Source of the DNA: Brevipalpus yothersi
Lineage: Eukaryota; Arthropoda; Arachnida; Trombidiformes; Tenuipalpidae
NCBI GenBank assembly: GCA_003956705.1
Contig: QZCP01000434.1
Location: forward strand, 190,484 to 254,483
Length of the DNA stretch: 64,000 nt
Direction of reading: 5' to 3'
The notes beneath the pieces are model-generated. The model saw only the letters and a program-made list of their open reading frames with translations. It did no database searches and was not told the DNA's origin. A program made the translations under genes and the position numbers. This document shows positions 1-15,000 of the stretch, one piece after another; the first letter of the stretch is position 1, and each line of letters begins with the position of its first letter.

Positions 1-3000
1 TTGATTCTGATGGTATATTTATCGGTCAACGTGATGAGGCTCAAAAATCGACTGAAACTATGAATGAAATTGCCCTCCAAAGCTTAACAATAGCATCTGT
101 TGGGTTGAACGACAAGGAAAAAACGATGCTAATCGAGCTAACCCAAGACAAAGCTAGAGGGATACAAGATTTACTCGGTAATTTGCAAGTTGATCAAATA
201 ATATCAATTGAAAAAGAGAAGGAAGTAGTTATGCTTGACATCCAAGGGGAGAAGATATCTGAGACATCGACAGCTCATGAGATTGCAGCAGATGCAGTAG
301 TAACTCAACATTTAGAATCAACAAGTGATCAAAAAACTGACGAGACTAGACAAGCAGAAGCTGATAAAAAAATAGATGAGTTCCCTTCACTTAGGATGGA
401 TGAAATTCACCCAGGAGAGAAAGAAGAAGAGATCGAAGTTAAAACTAAACGGAAGAAAGTAAAAGGCAGACCTGAATTGAGAAAGAGAAGAAGTCTGTCA
501 ATCGAGAGACCACAAATTATGGAGAGCGAAACAGAAACTGACAAACCGAAAATGAAGCTTCGGCCATCAGTAGCAACTCCTGATGTTGTACCTGGTAAGA
601 CCAGCATTTCAGTTGAAGAGAAACAGCCTCTTGAGACCGAAAAAGACCAATTCATAGAGATGAACACCTCAGTCAGTGCTAGAACTGTAGATGATCACCT
701 ACAACATCAAGCTCTCTTGATCTCAACAACTGATCAACAACAGAAAGAAGAACAAATCGTTAAACCAGAGAGCCAAGGAGAGAGATTGATAGCAGATCTT
801 GACTCGACTACTAGTGTTGTAGTGAGTGAAAATATTCCATTTGAGACTGAGTCAACAAGAATTAGCGAACTTGTAGCACTCAGACCTTATGAAGAAACTG
901 AAGAGCGGGAAAATAAATCAATATCTGTGATCGATGACATTACTCTTGATAGTGGTTCTAGATTGGAAATTGCTAAACCAGACACTAAAACTAGTGAAAT
1001 CGATCTCATTCCAATCGAAGCACAGATAGTTGGAGATATTCAAGCTTTTGATAATCTCGAGGAAGTTGAGAAGCAGATTGAGAAAACACAACAATCTATC
1101 GGTATATTGGATGATTCTCTTCGTCAAGCACCTTCAGTTGGAACCATTATTCCAACTGAAAGAGAGAAGATTGATGCGAATGAGATTCCCATCGATGTTG
1201 CTCAAAAATCTCAGGACTCTCTTGCTTCACTGGGCATTGATGCTCGCATAACCATGGAGAAGGAGAAAATTGTTGAGATAGGAGATCTTCCAGAGAGTCA
1301 TAAGTCACAGAGCGCTATCGAACATATCTCCATAGGCGAAGCCGGTATCAATCGACCACTCGATTCAGTCAGTGAGATAACACCTGAGGGAATCAAATTT
1401 GTGCAGGCTGATGAGAGACTAGATGAATCATGTCCATTACTCTTAGACCAGGTTCATCTAGGAGAGAAGGAAGAAGAGATCGAAGTTAAAACTAAACGAA
1501 AGAAAGTTAAAGGTAGACCTGAGTTACGGAAAAAGAGAAGTCTGTCAATTGAGAGACCTCAGATTATGGAAAGTGAAAGAGAAACAGATAAACCAGAACT
1601 CAAGCTTAAGTCATCGGTAGCAACTCCTGATGTTGTACCTGGTAAGACCAGCATTTCAGTTGAGGAAAAACAGCCTCTTGAGACCGAGAAAGACCAATTC
1701 ATAGAGAGGACCACCTCAGCCAGTGCTGGAACTGTAGATGATCACCTTCAAAATCAAGCTCTCATGATCTCAACAACTGATCAACAACAAAAAGAAGAAC
1801 AGATAGTTAAACCAGAGAGCCGAGAAGAGAGATTAACAGCAAATCTTGACTCAACTATTGGTGTTCTAGTTAGTGACAATATTCCATTCGAAATCGAATC
1901 AACAACAATTAGCGAACTCGTAACACTCAAGCCTCACGAGGCGACTGAAGAGCGGGAGAACAAATCAGTCTCTGTGATGAATGACATTACTCTAGATAGT
2001 GGATCTAAATTAGAAATCCCAAAAACCGGCATCAAAACCAGTGAGATCGATCTCATCCCAACTGAGGCAAAAATAGTTGGAGATATTCAAGCTTTTGATT
2101 ATCTCGAGGAAGTTGAGAAGCAGATTGAGAAAACACAACAATCTATCGGTATATTGGATGATTCTCTTCGTCAAGCACCTTCAGTTGGAACCATTATTCC
2201 AACTGAAAGAGAGAAGATTGATGCGAATGAGATTCCCATCGATGTTGCTCAAAAATCTCAGGACTCTCTTGCTTCACTGGGCATTGATGCTCGCATAACC
2301 ATGGAGAAGGAGAAAATTGTTGAGATAGAAGATCTTCCAGAGAGTCATAAGTCAGAGAGTACGATAGCTCATATCCAAACCAGTGAAACAGCCCTGGATC
2401 AGCCTCTTGATTCAATCAGTGAGATTACACCTGAAAAGGTTCAGACTTTTGAAGCTGAGAAGAAGTTGGATGAGTTCTCATCATTGGCGATGGACCAAGT
2501 AGAAGTTGGCGAAAAAGAGGAAGACATAGAAATCAAAATAAAGCAGAAAAAGACGAAGAATAGACCAGAATTGAGGAAAAAACGCACACTTTCAGTAGAA
2601 AGAGCTCAAATAATGGAGAGTGATAAAGAGATAGAAGGTGGTAAACTTGATCTTCAGCCATCAACAGCTAGACCGAATATTGTATCCAGACCACAACTAT
2701 CAGTCGAGAAAGTTCATTCTTTCGAAACCGAGTTACAAGATCGAATTGAATCACAACAACCACAGAACTTGGAGGTTTCTTCATACTCTGAACTCGATCA
2801 AGCCCTCACTATTTCCACGATGAGGGAACATGAACAAGAGCAGCAAAGCATCGTACCAATATCTTCTGAAGAGAAACCTCAAACGGAAATCGATACAAAT
2901 GCTAGTGTAAATGTAGGAGAAAAATTCATTCAGGAAATTGGAATAGAGGAATTTCATAGAGCCGAACAAACTGATGCCAAAGGTCTGATTGAGTATCCAA

Positions 3001-6000
3001 CTGACAAACTACCTTTGCTCAGCGACAAGACGGTTCTAGAATTTGAGTCCACAATAACACTTGAGCGACCTACTCTCGAGACGGAAGTAGTTCTCGATAT
3101 TTCTCGGTCTGTGGAAACTGCTCCACTGACTGATAGGAATACATTCCTATCTAGTTTAGCTGAAGAATCTCAGAAGCCAACAGCAACGCTGAATGAAGCT
3201 CTTCATCAATCGCTTCAAGTTGAATCCATCAGATCAGATGAGAGAGAAAAATTAACTCCGATTGATGACAAAGTAGATCTTGCTCAACCATCTTTAGACT
3301 CTCTACAACCTTTGAGTATTGACTCGCTCCAAACAATCGAAAGTGAAAGAATTGTGAAGATGGAAGAATTACCAGAGAGTCATGTAGCGGATACTGATGT
3401 TGATGGTAATATTTTGCGAGAAACTGGTATCAATGAAACTCTTGATTCAGCCAAAGAGATTTCGATTGAGGAATCCAAGCCAATAGGTGCTGAAGAGCGA
3501 ATTGATGAGATCCCCCACCTTGCAATAGGCACTGTCCAACCTGGGGAGCGAGAAGAAAATATTGAAGTGAAAACAAAACGGAAGAAGGTAAAAGGAAGAC
3601 CTGAGCTTCGGAAGCAGAGAAATCTGTCCATAGAACGGCCGCAAATAATGGAAAGTGAAGAGATGATCAGGGAAGACAAATTGAATGAGGCTTCATCTAG
3701 AGTTTCGATATCTTCTGATGAAAAGCTGACCAGTTTCAAATCAACAAGCGATACAAAGGTGTTTGATTCGAAGACTGATGAGTCCATAACAATCCATCAA
3801 CCTGTAACAGAGGAAATGACTGAAATTCCACATCTTAAGGATATAAAAATTGAAAGTAAATCAAAAACCAAACAAATTGTTCATAAGTTCAGGAAGGAAG
3901 GTGACAAAATCATCCAGATTGAGACAAAATCGACTGAAGTCGATGGTGCAATAATCGATGTTACTGTTGAGCAAGATCAGCGAACTGAGATTGAGATCGA
4001 CTCAAAGGACAAAAAAGATATTGCCATTGAAGAAATCTTCATGGATCAAGGACCAAAAGGAAGAGATGCTATACCTGATGTTGTTGAGCAACCAGAGGAT
4101 GAGCGAACGATTGTCACCAAAACAGAGATGAAAACTGTACTTACAGAGGCACTGGTGTTACCTGAAGATGTTAGCATCGCGGATCAACAGCCAAAAGAAA
4201 CCGAAGTTACCATCAAGTCAAAGCGAGCTAAGAGGCAGAAGTTCTCTGAACGCTTTGATACTCAGATATCGATGGAGTCTGAAGGAATTGAGTTCGATGT
4301 GCACACAACTAAGGCCAAAACCTCGGTCGAGATTGAATCCACTTTCAAAGAGCCATCGTTCACTGAACGGATTGATAAAGAATCAGAGAAACCTTTGGAT
4401 GAACGAGTGGAGTCATCTGAGACGGCAATACCAGATGAAACCATTGTGGCTAAAATTCCTAGAAAAAAGAAAAAAGAAAAGATACCTGTAACAATGAGTG
4501 AAACCATTGAAATTACTGGCCCAGCAACTGAGGAAATCAAAGTCTCGGTTGATGATATCACTGATAAAGTCCAAGAAGGACCAGAGACTGAGGTGACAAT
4601 TAAGTCGAAGAAAACAAAAAAGATCGAGAAAAGATCTGATGAGATTGTCACAAAAGAAACTGAGGAGATAGAAATAGAAATGAAAACTGATGAAGAGAAA
4701 ATTCCAGTTGAGATCGATTCAAGCATTATTGACCAACAGACAAGATATATTGAAGGTGTTGAAATCTTGAAGAAACCTGAAGAAGATCAACCCACATCGG
4801 CCTTCATTACGTTGCCTGAAGAAACGGTGATAGCGAAAGTTCCTCATGAAAAGAGTGAAATTTCGGTTCCTTTTGAATCGGAAATTGAAGAAGCGCCTAA
4901 AGAAGTGAAAGTTGATGTCGTGAAAACTGCTACACATATTGAAGGACCAGGGACAGAAGTTACGATCAAATCGAAGAGAACCAAAAAAGCTTTGAAGCGA
5001 ACAGATCAGACTCCAAAAGATGTGGAGGATATTGAAATCGAGAAAGAGAAAGCATCAATTGACGTAAAATTGAGTGCACAAGAGTCGGGATATGTTGAAG
5101 ACATAGAAATCACGAAAAAACCAGAGGCCACAACTCTTGACCAAGAAATCACTCAAGTTACGCTTACTGGTGGAATTGGGGTAGCAAAGGTACCCAAAAA
5201 GAAGAAGGATAAAGTTCCTGCTCCAGTTAGCATATCCATCGGAATAGAAGGAGAAGCTCCTGAAGAATTTAAGGTTTCTTTGGAGGAAGGTACCGGCAAA
5301 GATGCTGAAGCTCCAGGAACCGAGACTTCTATAAAATCGAGGAAAACTATAAAAGTCGTTAAGAAAAATGATGTTCCAGTCACAGAAGATACTGTCGAAA
5401 TCGACCTCACAATGCAGAAAGAGAAAGTACCAATTGAGTTGAAGTCTAGTGTTGAAGAGCCACGCTATGTTGAAGATGTGGAGTTCACGAAGAAACCTAA
5501 GGAAGATGAAAAACCACTGGAAGCTGAAGTGAGTCAAGAAATTACTGGAGTGACTCTAACTGGTGAAACAGTAGTGGCAAAAGTCCCAAGAAAGAAGAAG
5601 AGGGACAAAATTCCAGCTTTTTCTGATGCATCGATTGAGATGGAGAAAATCCCAGTCGAGGATGATGACGAGACCGGGAAGGAAAAGGATTTAGCAGAAA
5701 TTACTATCAAATCCAAGAAAACGAGAAAAGTTGAGGAAGAATCCAGGCTTCTTAAGCCAGATGAGAAAGAACAAATTGATGTTGTAATTACTACTCGAGA
5801 AGAGAAAAAATCACTGGAAATTGAATCCAGTGCTGTGCCCGAAAAGCCTAGGCATCATCAGGATCTAGAGATGACCAAAAAACCAGAGGGAGAGAACGAA
5901 CTTATGACAGATGCATCTGTTCCCATCAAAACACCTCGAGTCAAAAAATTGAAGAGAAAAGCTGGTAAAGAAGCTGAAGAAGAACTTCATGATCAAAAAG

Positions 6001-9000
6001 ATGTTCCAGTTGACATTCACTCGAAGAAGACTGATGAGACTCCTGAATTCCATGAAGAGGTTGAAAAACAAAAAGAGCTAGAGAAACCAACCACAGATGA
6101 TACCGAATCAAAGTTTATTGATGGAACAGAATCTACAGAAGTTATCATCCCAAGAGAAACTGTGGTATCAAAAGTTCCTAAGAAAAAGAAGAAGGCTAAA
6201 TTCCCAGCTGATACATCTGATGAGATTGATCGGGAGCAGATTACAGACGAAACTGTTGCTTCCGCCGATGAGCTTGGTGATCAATATCCTGAGATGAGAG
6301 AGAAGCCTCGAAAAGAAGAGCAACAGCCAGTGACCACAAAGGTGGATGATACTAATCTGACGGAATCAGATGATAAAACAATCGAAGGTGTACCTGGAGG
6401 AGCGAAAGTTCCCGAGAAAAAAAGAAAAGTTAAGATGTTAAAAGATGATAAACCGTCTCAACATGCTGAAGAAATTGATCAATCGACCCTTGATTCCGCT
6501 GAAACTATCCCAGCTGAGGAAGTTGAGAAACAAGAGAAAACAGATCTGAAGGAATATGATATTCCAGGTCTGAGAGATGAGAAGCCACTGGCAGAAGAAT
6601 CAATTCAAATTGAATCAGGGATTGAGAAAAAATTGAAGAAGAAAGAAAAAGCACCTAAAAAGAAGAAGCCTGAAGAAGGAGAAATACCTGAAAATGTCGA
6701 TGAAGAGAAGGTCTTGGAACAAGATAAACTTCCATCTGAACGGATCATAGCAGTACCAGAAGGTGCGGGACTTCTTCAACCTGAAACATCTGAGATTGTT
6801 TTCGAAGAAAACAAGATTATCGTTCGCACAAGTGCTCATGTGACCCCGGTTCCTCTCAGTGAAGAAACATCTGAACTGATGAGTGTTGATATTGAATCAG
6901 CTGAGGATTTAAGTCAGCCTGCTGACATGGGTAGAGAGATACCAGAGCAAATGGAGGTAAAAATTACAACCAAAAAACTGAAGCGTAAGAAACCAGGATC
7001 AGCAGAACGAATTGTGATCGACACTAAAAGTAATGAGCAAGTAGATATTGAGGTTCTTACATCTTTGGACAAGGGTTCAATAGATATTCAATCAGTGGAG
7101 ATCTCAGAACTACCTCAGTATCGAGAATCAATTGATATGGAGAAGAAAACAGATGAAGACAACAAGCTAATTGAAGAAGAAACTTTGATTCTAGAAGGTG
7201 GAGTTCTGAAAAAGTTGAGGGAAAAGAAGAAAACTGTAAAGCCTAAGAAAGTGAAAGAACTTGAGACTGATCAGCCTGTCGAAGAAGAAATTTTGGAGCT
7301 GATGAAGACTCCAGCTGAGCTGGTTGCTCCTCTCTCTGAAGGTGCAGCATTTGGTCAACCACATATTTCAGAGGCTGTTATTTTCGAGGAGAATCAGATG
7401 ATCATCCGAACAACAGCTCAGGTGAGACCGGTGGTTGATAAGAAACTGCAACAAGTTGATGAAGCAATGATTGAGGCGGGTAAAAGACCAGATCAACCAA
7501 TTGAGATCACCAGCCTAGGTCATCCAAAAGAGAGAAGTGATACTGATGATACAAAAGAAGAACGTGAGATCGATCTGGACACCAAAAGTAAAGATCGAAC
7601 GATCAAATTGTCTTCAGAAAAAGTTCCACAACAGCCAGAAACAGTCCAACTAGAGAAGAAAAGAGACGAAATGAAAACAACTCCTGAAGGCGGAGCAGAG
7701 CTAACACCAGAACTTGAGAAAGTTCCCAAGAAAAAGAAGGTGATCAAGAAAAAATCACAATCTTTGACTCAACTCGAAGAGACGGAACAGCTTTTGGACA
7801 TAAATCCAAGTCCTCATGACACTATATCAGCGTTCCCTGATGCTGGTGAAAAATATCAACCCGAAATTACGGAGGAAATCATCTTTACACAAAATGAGCT
7901 GGTTGTGCAGACTCAGGCTCATATCATTTCTCTACCTAGTATCAATGAACAAGAAACTGATGGATTCGCAATAAATTTGCTCGAAAAACCAGATGAACTT
8001 GTTGATACAGCTGTCAAAACTGAGCCATTAGAAGAACAAGACTCTGAAGACTTGAATATTGCCTCTGAAGCTTCAATCAAGCAAGACAAGGAGGCGATCA
8101 AGCTCAAGTCGGAAGAAAAGCCGGAAGGTTCAGAAGTGGTCATAAGTTTAGAAAATATAGAAGCTGAAAGCATAGTTACTATTTCTCCTCACACTTTAGC
8201 TGAAGAGAAGCCCAAGAAAATGAAGAAGAAAATTCCGAAGAAAAAATCTGATCTTGAAAAATCACAGGATGAAAAATCTCATGAAAAAGATCAAGTTAGT
8301 CCAATTGCTGCCATATCTCCAAATGAATTCCCAATTCCGCCTTCACAAGATGAAGGAGAGGGAGTAATCACTTCTCCAATCTCAAGAGAAACAAGTGTTC
8401 CTGTTTCTGGTTCATCTCTCCAACAATCTGAAATAAGAGAAGAGGTGATTTTCACCGGGAAGGAACTGATAATTCAGACAAGCATCAGTGTTGCTTCAAG
8501 CATTGCTGAGGATTCAATCACTTCTAGAGATTTGGGTGATGGTTTGGTGGATAAGATATCAGTTCCGATCGATGCGAGAATTGAAAGCAAACCAAAGACT
8601 AAAGAAGTTATTCATAGATTTAGAAAAGAAGGTGACAAGATCATTCAGATCGAAACAAAGTCAACTGAGATCGATGGTGCCATAATCGATGTCACCGTTG
8701 AACAAGATCAGCGAACTGAGATTGAGATCGACTCAAAGGGCAAGAGAGATATTGCTATTGAAGAAATATTTATGAGTCAAGGACCAGAAGGAAGAGAGGT
8801 TATACCTGATATTATTGAGCAACCAGAGGATGAACAAATAGTCACCAGTAGAACAGAGATGGACACTGTACTCATAGAGGCAGTTGTACAATCTGAGGAT
8901 GTTGAGAGTCGACAGCCAAAAGAAACTGAAGTTACCATCAAGTCAAAGCGAGCTAAGAGGCAGAAGTTCTCTGAACGCTTTGATACTCAGATATCGGTGG

Positions 9001-12000
9001 AGTCTGAAGGAATTGAGTTTGAGTTGCAAGCAACTAAAGCCAAGAACTCGGTCGAAATTGAATCTACTCTCGGAGAGCCATCGTTCACTGAACAGATTGA
9101 TAAAGAATCAGAGAAACCTTTGAATGAACGAGTGGAGTCATCTGAGACGGCAATACCAGATGAAACCATTGTGGCTAAAATTCCTAGAAAAAAGAAAAAA
9201 GAAAAGATACCTGTAACAATGAGTGAAACCATTGAAATCACTAGCACAGCAACTGAGGAAATCAAAGTCTCGGTTGATGATATCACTGATAAAGTCCAAG
9301 AAGGTCCAGAGACTGAGGTGACAATTAAGTCGAAGAAAACAAAGAAGATCAAGAAGACTTCAGATGAGATTGTCACAAAAGAAAGTGAGGAGGTAGAAAT
9401 TGAAATGAGGACTGATGGAGAGAAAATTCCAATTGAGATCGAATCAAGCGCTATTGACAAACAGCCAAGATTTATCGAAGCTGTTGAAATCTCGAAGAAA
9501 CCTGAAGAAGATCAAACTCAAACAGCTGAGACTACGCTGATCGGAAAAACTGTGAAAGCTCACAGGAAAGAGAGGGATGAAGCTTCAGTTTCTTTTGATT
9601 CTCCATTAGAGATAGAAGAAGCACTCAGAGAAACGGAAGTTGACGATGGGAAAACTGTTGCGGATTTCATGAGACCGGAAACTGAAGCCACAATTAAGTC
9701 GAAGAAAATCAAGAAAGGTCCGAAGAGACCCGGTCAAGAAATTCCAAAAGATTCTGAAGATAACTTGATTGAGGCCAAAGAACTAAAAAGAGCATCGATT
9801 GAAAAAGAATCGAGTGCTCAAGAGGCACGATTTGTTGAAGAGATGATGGAAAAACCAGAGGAAGACCAAAAACAATCAGAAATTGCCAACGCTTTTATTG
9901 AGGAGCAAGAGATTACTCAAATCACGCTTTCTGGTGAAACTGTGGCAAAGGTACCCAAAAAAAAGAAGGAGGATAAAGTTCCAGCTCCAGTTAGCACATC
10001 TATTAAAATAGAAGAAAAAGTTCCAGAAGAAGTTAAGGTTCCTTTAGATGAAGGTACCGGTAAAGATGTTGAAGCTCCAGAAACCGAGATTACTATAAAA
10101 TCGAAGAAAACTAAGAAAATTGTGAAGAAGACTGATGTCCCAGTCACGAAAGATGAGGATATTGTCGAAATTGACATTGCAACTCAGAAAGAAAGAGTAA
10201 CAATCGAGATTGAATCTAGTGTTGAAGAGCCACGCTATGTTGAAGACATAGAGGTCATGAAAAAACCCGAGGAAGATGAAAAACAACTGGAAGCTGAAGT
10301 GAGTCAAGAAACAACCGAAGTGACTCTAACTGGTGAAACAGTAGCGGCAAAAGTCCCTAGAAAGAAGAAGAAGGACAAAATCCCAGCTTCTTCTGATGCA
10401 TCAATCGAAATGAAGCAAGTTACCACAGAAGAAACTTTTATCGTTGATGAGGATGAAATCAAGAAAGATGAGGTATCACCAGAGACTGAAGTAAATATTA
10501 AGTCCAAGAAGACAAGAAAAGATGAGGAAGAATTGAAGCTCCCCAAACCAGATGATGAACAATTTGATATTGAAATTACCACTCAAGAAGAAAAAATACC
10601 ACTTGGAATTGAATCTAGTGCTGTATCTGAGAAGCCTAGGCATCTTGAGGATCTAGAGATGACCAGAAAACCGGAAGAGGAGAAAGAACTTATCGCAGAT
10701 GAGTCTGTCCCCATCAAAACACCTCGAGTCAAAAAATTGAAGAGAAAAGCTGGTAAAGAAGCTGAAGAAGAACTTGATGATCGAAAAGATATTCCAGTTG
10801 ACATTCACTCGAAGAAGACTGATGAGACTCCTGAATTCCATGAAAAGGTTGACGAACAAAAAGAGCCAGAGGAACTAACCTCAGTGGACACTGAACCAAA
10901 GATTCTTGACAAAACAGAATCTACAGATATTATCATCCCAGGAGAAACTGTGGTATCAAAAGTTCCTAGGAAAAAGAAGAAGGCTAAATTCCCAGCTGAT
11001 ACATCTGATCGGGAGAAGATTACAGACGAAACTGTTGCATCCGCCGATGAACTTGTAGATCAATATCTTGAGATGGAAGAGAAGCCTGGAATAGAAGAGC
11101 AACAGCCAGTCACAGTAGAGACAGACGATGCTAATCTGAAAAAATCAGATGAAACAATCGGAGGTGTACCTGAAGGAAGGAAGGTTCCTAAGAAAGAGAA
11201 GAAAGTTAAGAAGTTGAAAGATGAGAAACCGTCTCAACATGCTGAAGAAAGGGACCAATTGACTCTTGATTCCGTTAAAACTATTCCGGCTGAGGAATCT
11301 GAGAAACAAAAAGAAACCGATATTGAGGAATCTGATATCCCAAGTCTGAGAGATGAAAAACCACTGGAAGAAGAATCAATTCAAATTGAATCAGGGATTG
11401 AGAAAAAATTGAAGAAGAAAGAAAAAGCACCTGAAAAGAAGAAGCCTGAAGAAGGAAAAATACCTGAATATGTCGATGAAGAGAGAGTCTTGGAAGATAA
11501 ACTCCCATCTGAACGGATCATAGCAGTGCCAGAAGGTGTAGAACTTCTTCAACCTGAAACATCTGAGATTGTTTTCGAAGAAAACAAGATTATCGTTCGC
11601 ACAAGTGCTCATGTGACCCCAGTTCCTCTCAGTGAAGAGACATCTGAACTGACCAGCTTGGATACTCAATCAGCTGAAGATCTTAGTCAGCCAACTGACT
11701 GGATGGAAAGGATACCAGAGCAAATGGAGGTAAAAATTACAACCAAAAAACTGAAACGCAAGAAACAAGGACTAGTAAAAGAAATCGTAATCGAGACTAA
11801 AAGTGATGAGCAAGTAGATATCGAGGTTCTTACATCTTTGGACGATAGTTCAATAGATATTCAATCAGTGGAAACCATAGAACAACCTCAGTATCATGAA
11901 TCAATTGATATGGAGAAGAAACCAGAAGAAGAGGACAAGCCAGTTGAGGAAGAAACTTTGATTCTAGAAGGTGGAGTTCTCAAAAAATTGAGAGAAAAGA

Positions 12001-15000
12001 AGAAAACTTTAAAGTCTGAGAAAGTGAAAGAACTTGAGACTGATCAGCCTGTCGAAAAAGAAATCTTGGAGCTGATGAAGACTCCAGCTGAGCTCATTTC
12101 TCCTCTTCCTGAAGGTGCAGTTCTCAGTCAACCACATATCTCAGAGGCCGTTATTTGCGAGGAAAATGAGATGGTCATCCGAACAACGGCTCAGATGAGA
12201 TCGGTGGATGATAAGGAACTGCAACAAGTTCACGAAGTAATGATTGCGGTGCGTAGAAAACAAGATCAGCCAATCGAGATCACCAGTATAGCTCATCCAA
12301 AAGAGAGAAGTGATACTGATGATACGAGAGAAGAACTTGAAATCGATCTAGACTCCAAAAGTAAAGATCGACCGATAGAATTGTCGTCAGAAGAAACTCC
12401 ACGTCCTCCAGAAACATTCCAACTAGAGAAGAAAGGAGACGAAATGGAAACAACTCCTGAAGGCACAGCAGAGCTAACACCAGAGCTCGAGAAAGTTCCC
12501 AAGAAAAAGAAGGTGCTCAAAAAGAAACAACCAGAATCTCTAATCCAACCAGGAGAAACAGAACAGCCTATAGTCATACAACCAAGTTCTCAAGAAACTG
12601 TATCAGCAATGCCTAATGCTGGTGAAAAATATCAACCTGAAATCACAGAAGAAGTTATTTTCACACAAAATGAGCTGGTTGTACAGACTCAGGCTCATAT
12701 CATTCCTTGTCTGCAAGATGATGTGAAAATTGATTTCACACCAGGGATTCGTGAGCTAGAACAGATTGTTGATATCACATCTGTAGCCAGAGGTAAAGAA
12801 GGACATGATAAAGAAGACACAGAAATAACTCCCAAACAAAGAGAACAACAGTCTATAACAATTGAGTCCACCGATTCCAAAATCATGCCTGGCTTCAGCG
12901 AGTCGTTAGATATGATCAAGCCTGTGGAAGAAAAATCCACTGAACAGCAAATTGATGAAGATAAGAAAAAATTGAGGAAAAAGAAGAAAGCTCCAAAGGA
13001 AGAGGCTGAGAAGCCGATCGAAATCGATTCACAAACCTCTCTCTCTGAGAAAGAGCTGCATGAGGCTGCATCAGATGTATTACTTGATGGAGAAAAAGGG
13101 GGTCCACAGACAGTACCTGAATCGTTTGACGAAGAGATTGAGGAAGACAAAGATCAGTTGGGTGATGAAATAAAGGGTCCAAAAGCTTCCAAGAGGAAGA
13201 AAGTGAAGAAACCTCAAGATTTGAAAGAGGAAGTAGCAGAAGATAAGTCCTCACAGCCACTGGAAGAGACCATGATTTTGGATCAACAAACTGAACCAAC
13301 ACTCGCAGTTTCTCAAGGTGTGATGCAATATCAGCCTGAAATATCAGAAATAACATATTTCGATGAGCATGAGATGGTAGTCAGAACGAGTGCTGCCATG
13401 ATTCCGGCTCCAGTAGACTTGGAGAGATTGGATGCAGACATACAAATACCAACCATAATGAAGCCTGAGCAGCCAATTGAAATAGGAAGTGTTGTTCGAA
13501 CACCTGTCCAGAGTGAAATTGAAAAGTCGATTAGAGAAGAAATCGAGATAGATGTTGAGGGGAAGAGTGGAGATGTTCCAATTGAATCCATATCGAAATC
13601 GACAACAAGAATTCCAGAAAGAATCGAATACATCACTGAAGCCCCAGAAGGAGAGGAAAAGAAGTCAACTCTACCAGAATCTGGAATAGAGAAGAAATCA
13701 AGAAGGAAAAAGACTCTCGAAGAAAAACAGCCTGAGAAACTTTCCTCTGAGGCTCCAGTTGAGGAGACAGAAAAGCCTCTGGACACACAGCCAAGTTCTC
13801 AAGATACTGTGCCAGCATTACCTGATGCTACTCAACAGTATCAACCAGAGATCACTGAGGAAGTTGTTTTCACACAGAATGAGCTGGTTGTTCAGACACA
13901 GGCTCACATCATACCAATAGTTCTTGGTGATGAACAACAGATTGTTGCTCTCTCTGAAGAATTGCTTGAAGGACCAGAGCAGCTTTTTGATATAACTTCG
14001 AATGCTAAGCTTAAGAAGAGAGAAGATGCAGAAGATACTAGCATTGAGATTGATGTAGTAGCTGAGAGTGACAAAAAACCTATTGAACTCGAGTCTAAAG
14101 AAGTTACGAAAGCTCCTGAGTTCCAGGAAACGCTAGAAGTGATCAAGACACCAGATAGCCAAGAGACTGGTGTAACAGTTTCAGACGAAACCATTGCTGA
14201 GGAAAAGCCCAAGAAGACCAAGAAGAGAGTTCCAAAGAAAAAGCCTGATGTTGGTGAATTAGAAACTGAACAATTGCACAAGGAAGATGGAATCATCCAG
14301 CCTGTCCCTGAAACACTCCATAAACCCATTCCTGATAAGGAAAAGATCGAACAGCCTGTTGAAGAAGAAACAATGGATTCCACAATTGTTCCTGAATCTG
14401 ACGAGATACTCGATACTCTGAAACCTGAAGAGATCGAGGTTTTTCAGCTCCCTGTTGATAAGCAAGATGAATTGAAGGTGAAAAAATTGAAGAAGAAGAA
14501 GAAACCTTTGACAGGCGAGTCCGAGATCGTTATATCACAACCTGATAAAGAAGAAAAAATCATTCAAGCACAAGAAGATGCAACTTCTCTATCCGAAGAG
14601 GTTATTGAAGAGAAATTAGGTTCGCCTTCAGCAACCATCATTCCAACTTCCAAAACTTCCATCCTTCACCAACCAGAGACAGTTGACACAATAATCTTCA
14701 CAGGACAGGAGCTTATAATTCAAACGAAAGCCGATGTCATTCCATCTATTGATGATGAAATAGGAGCTGTTCCCAAGAGCATGATAACCAAAAAAATAGA
14801 TCAAACTGTTGAGATTACCAGTATTGCTCGTCCAGGAGAAACTGAAAGGCCACATGATGAAGGATTCACAATCGAGACAATCACAGAGGATGCGAGTCAT
14901 CCCATTGAGATCGAGTCAAGAGAGACTGAAGATACTTTCACTCAAAGTTTGACAATTGAAAGTCGAGCTGATGCTGCTCCAGTTGTTCAAGCTGATAAAG

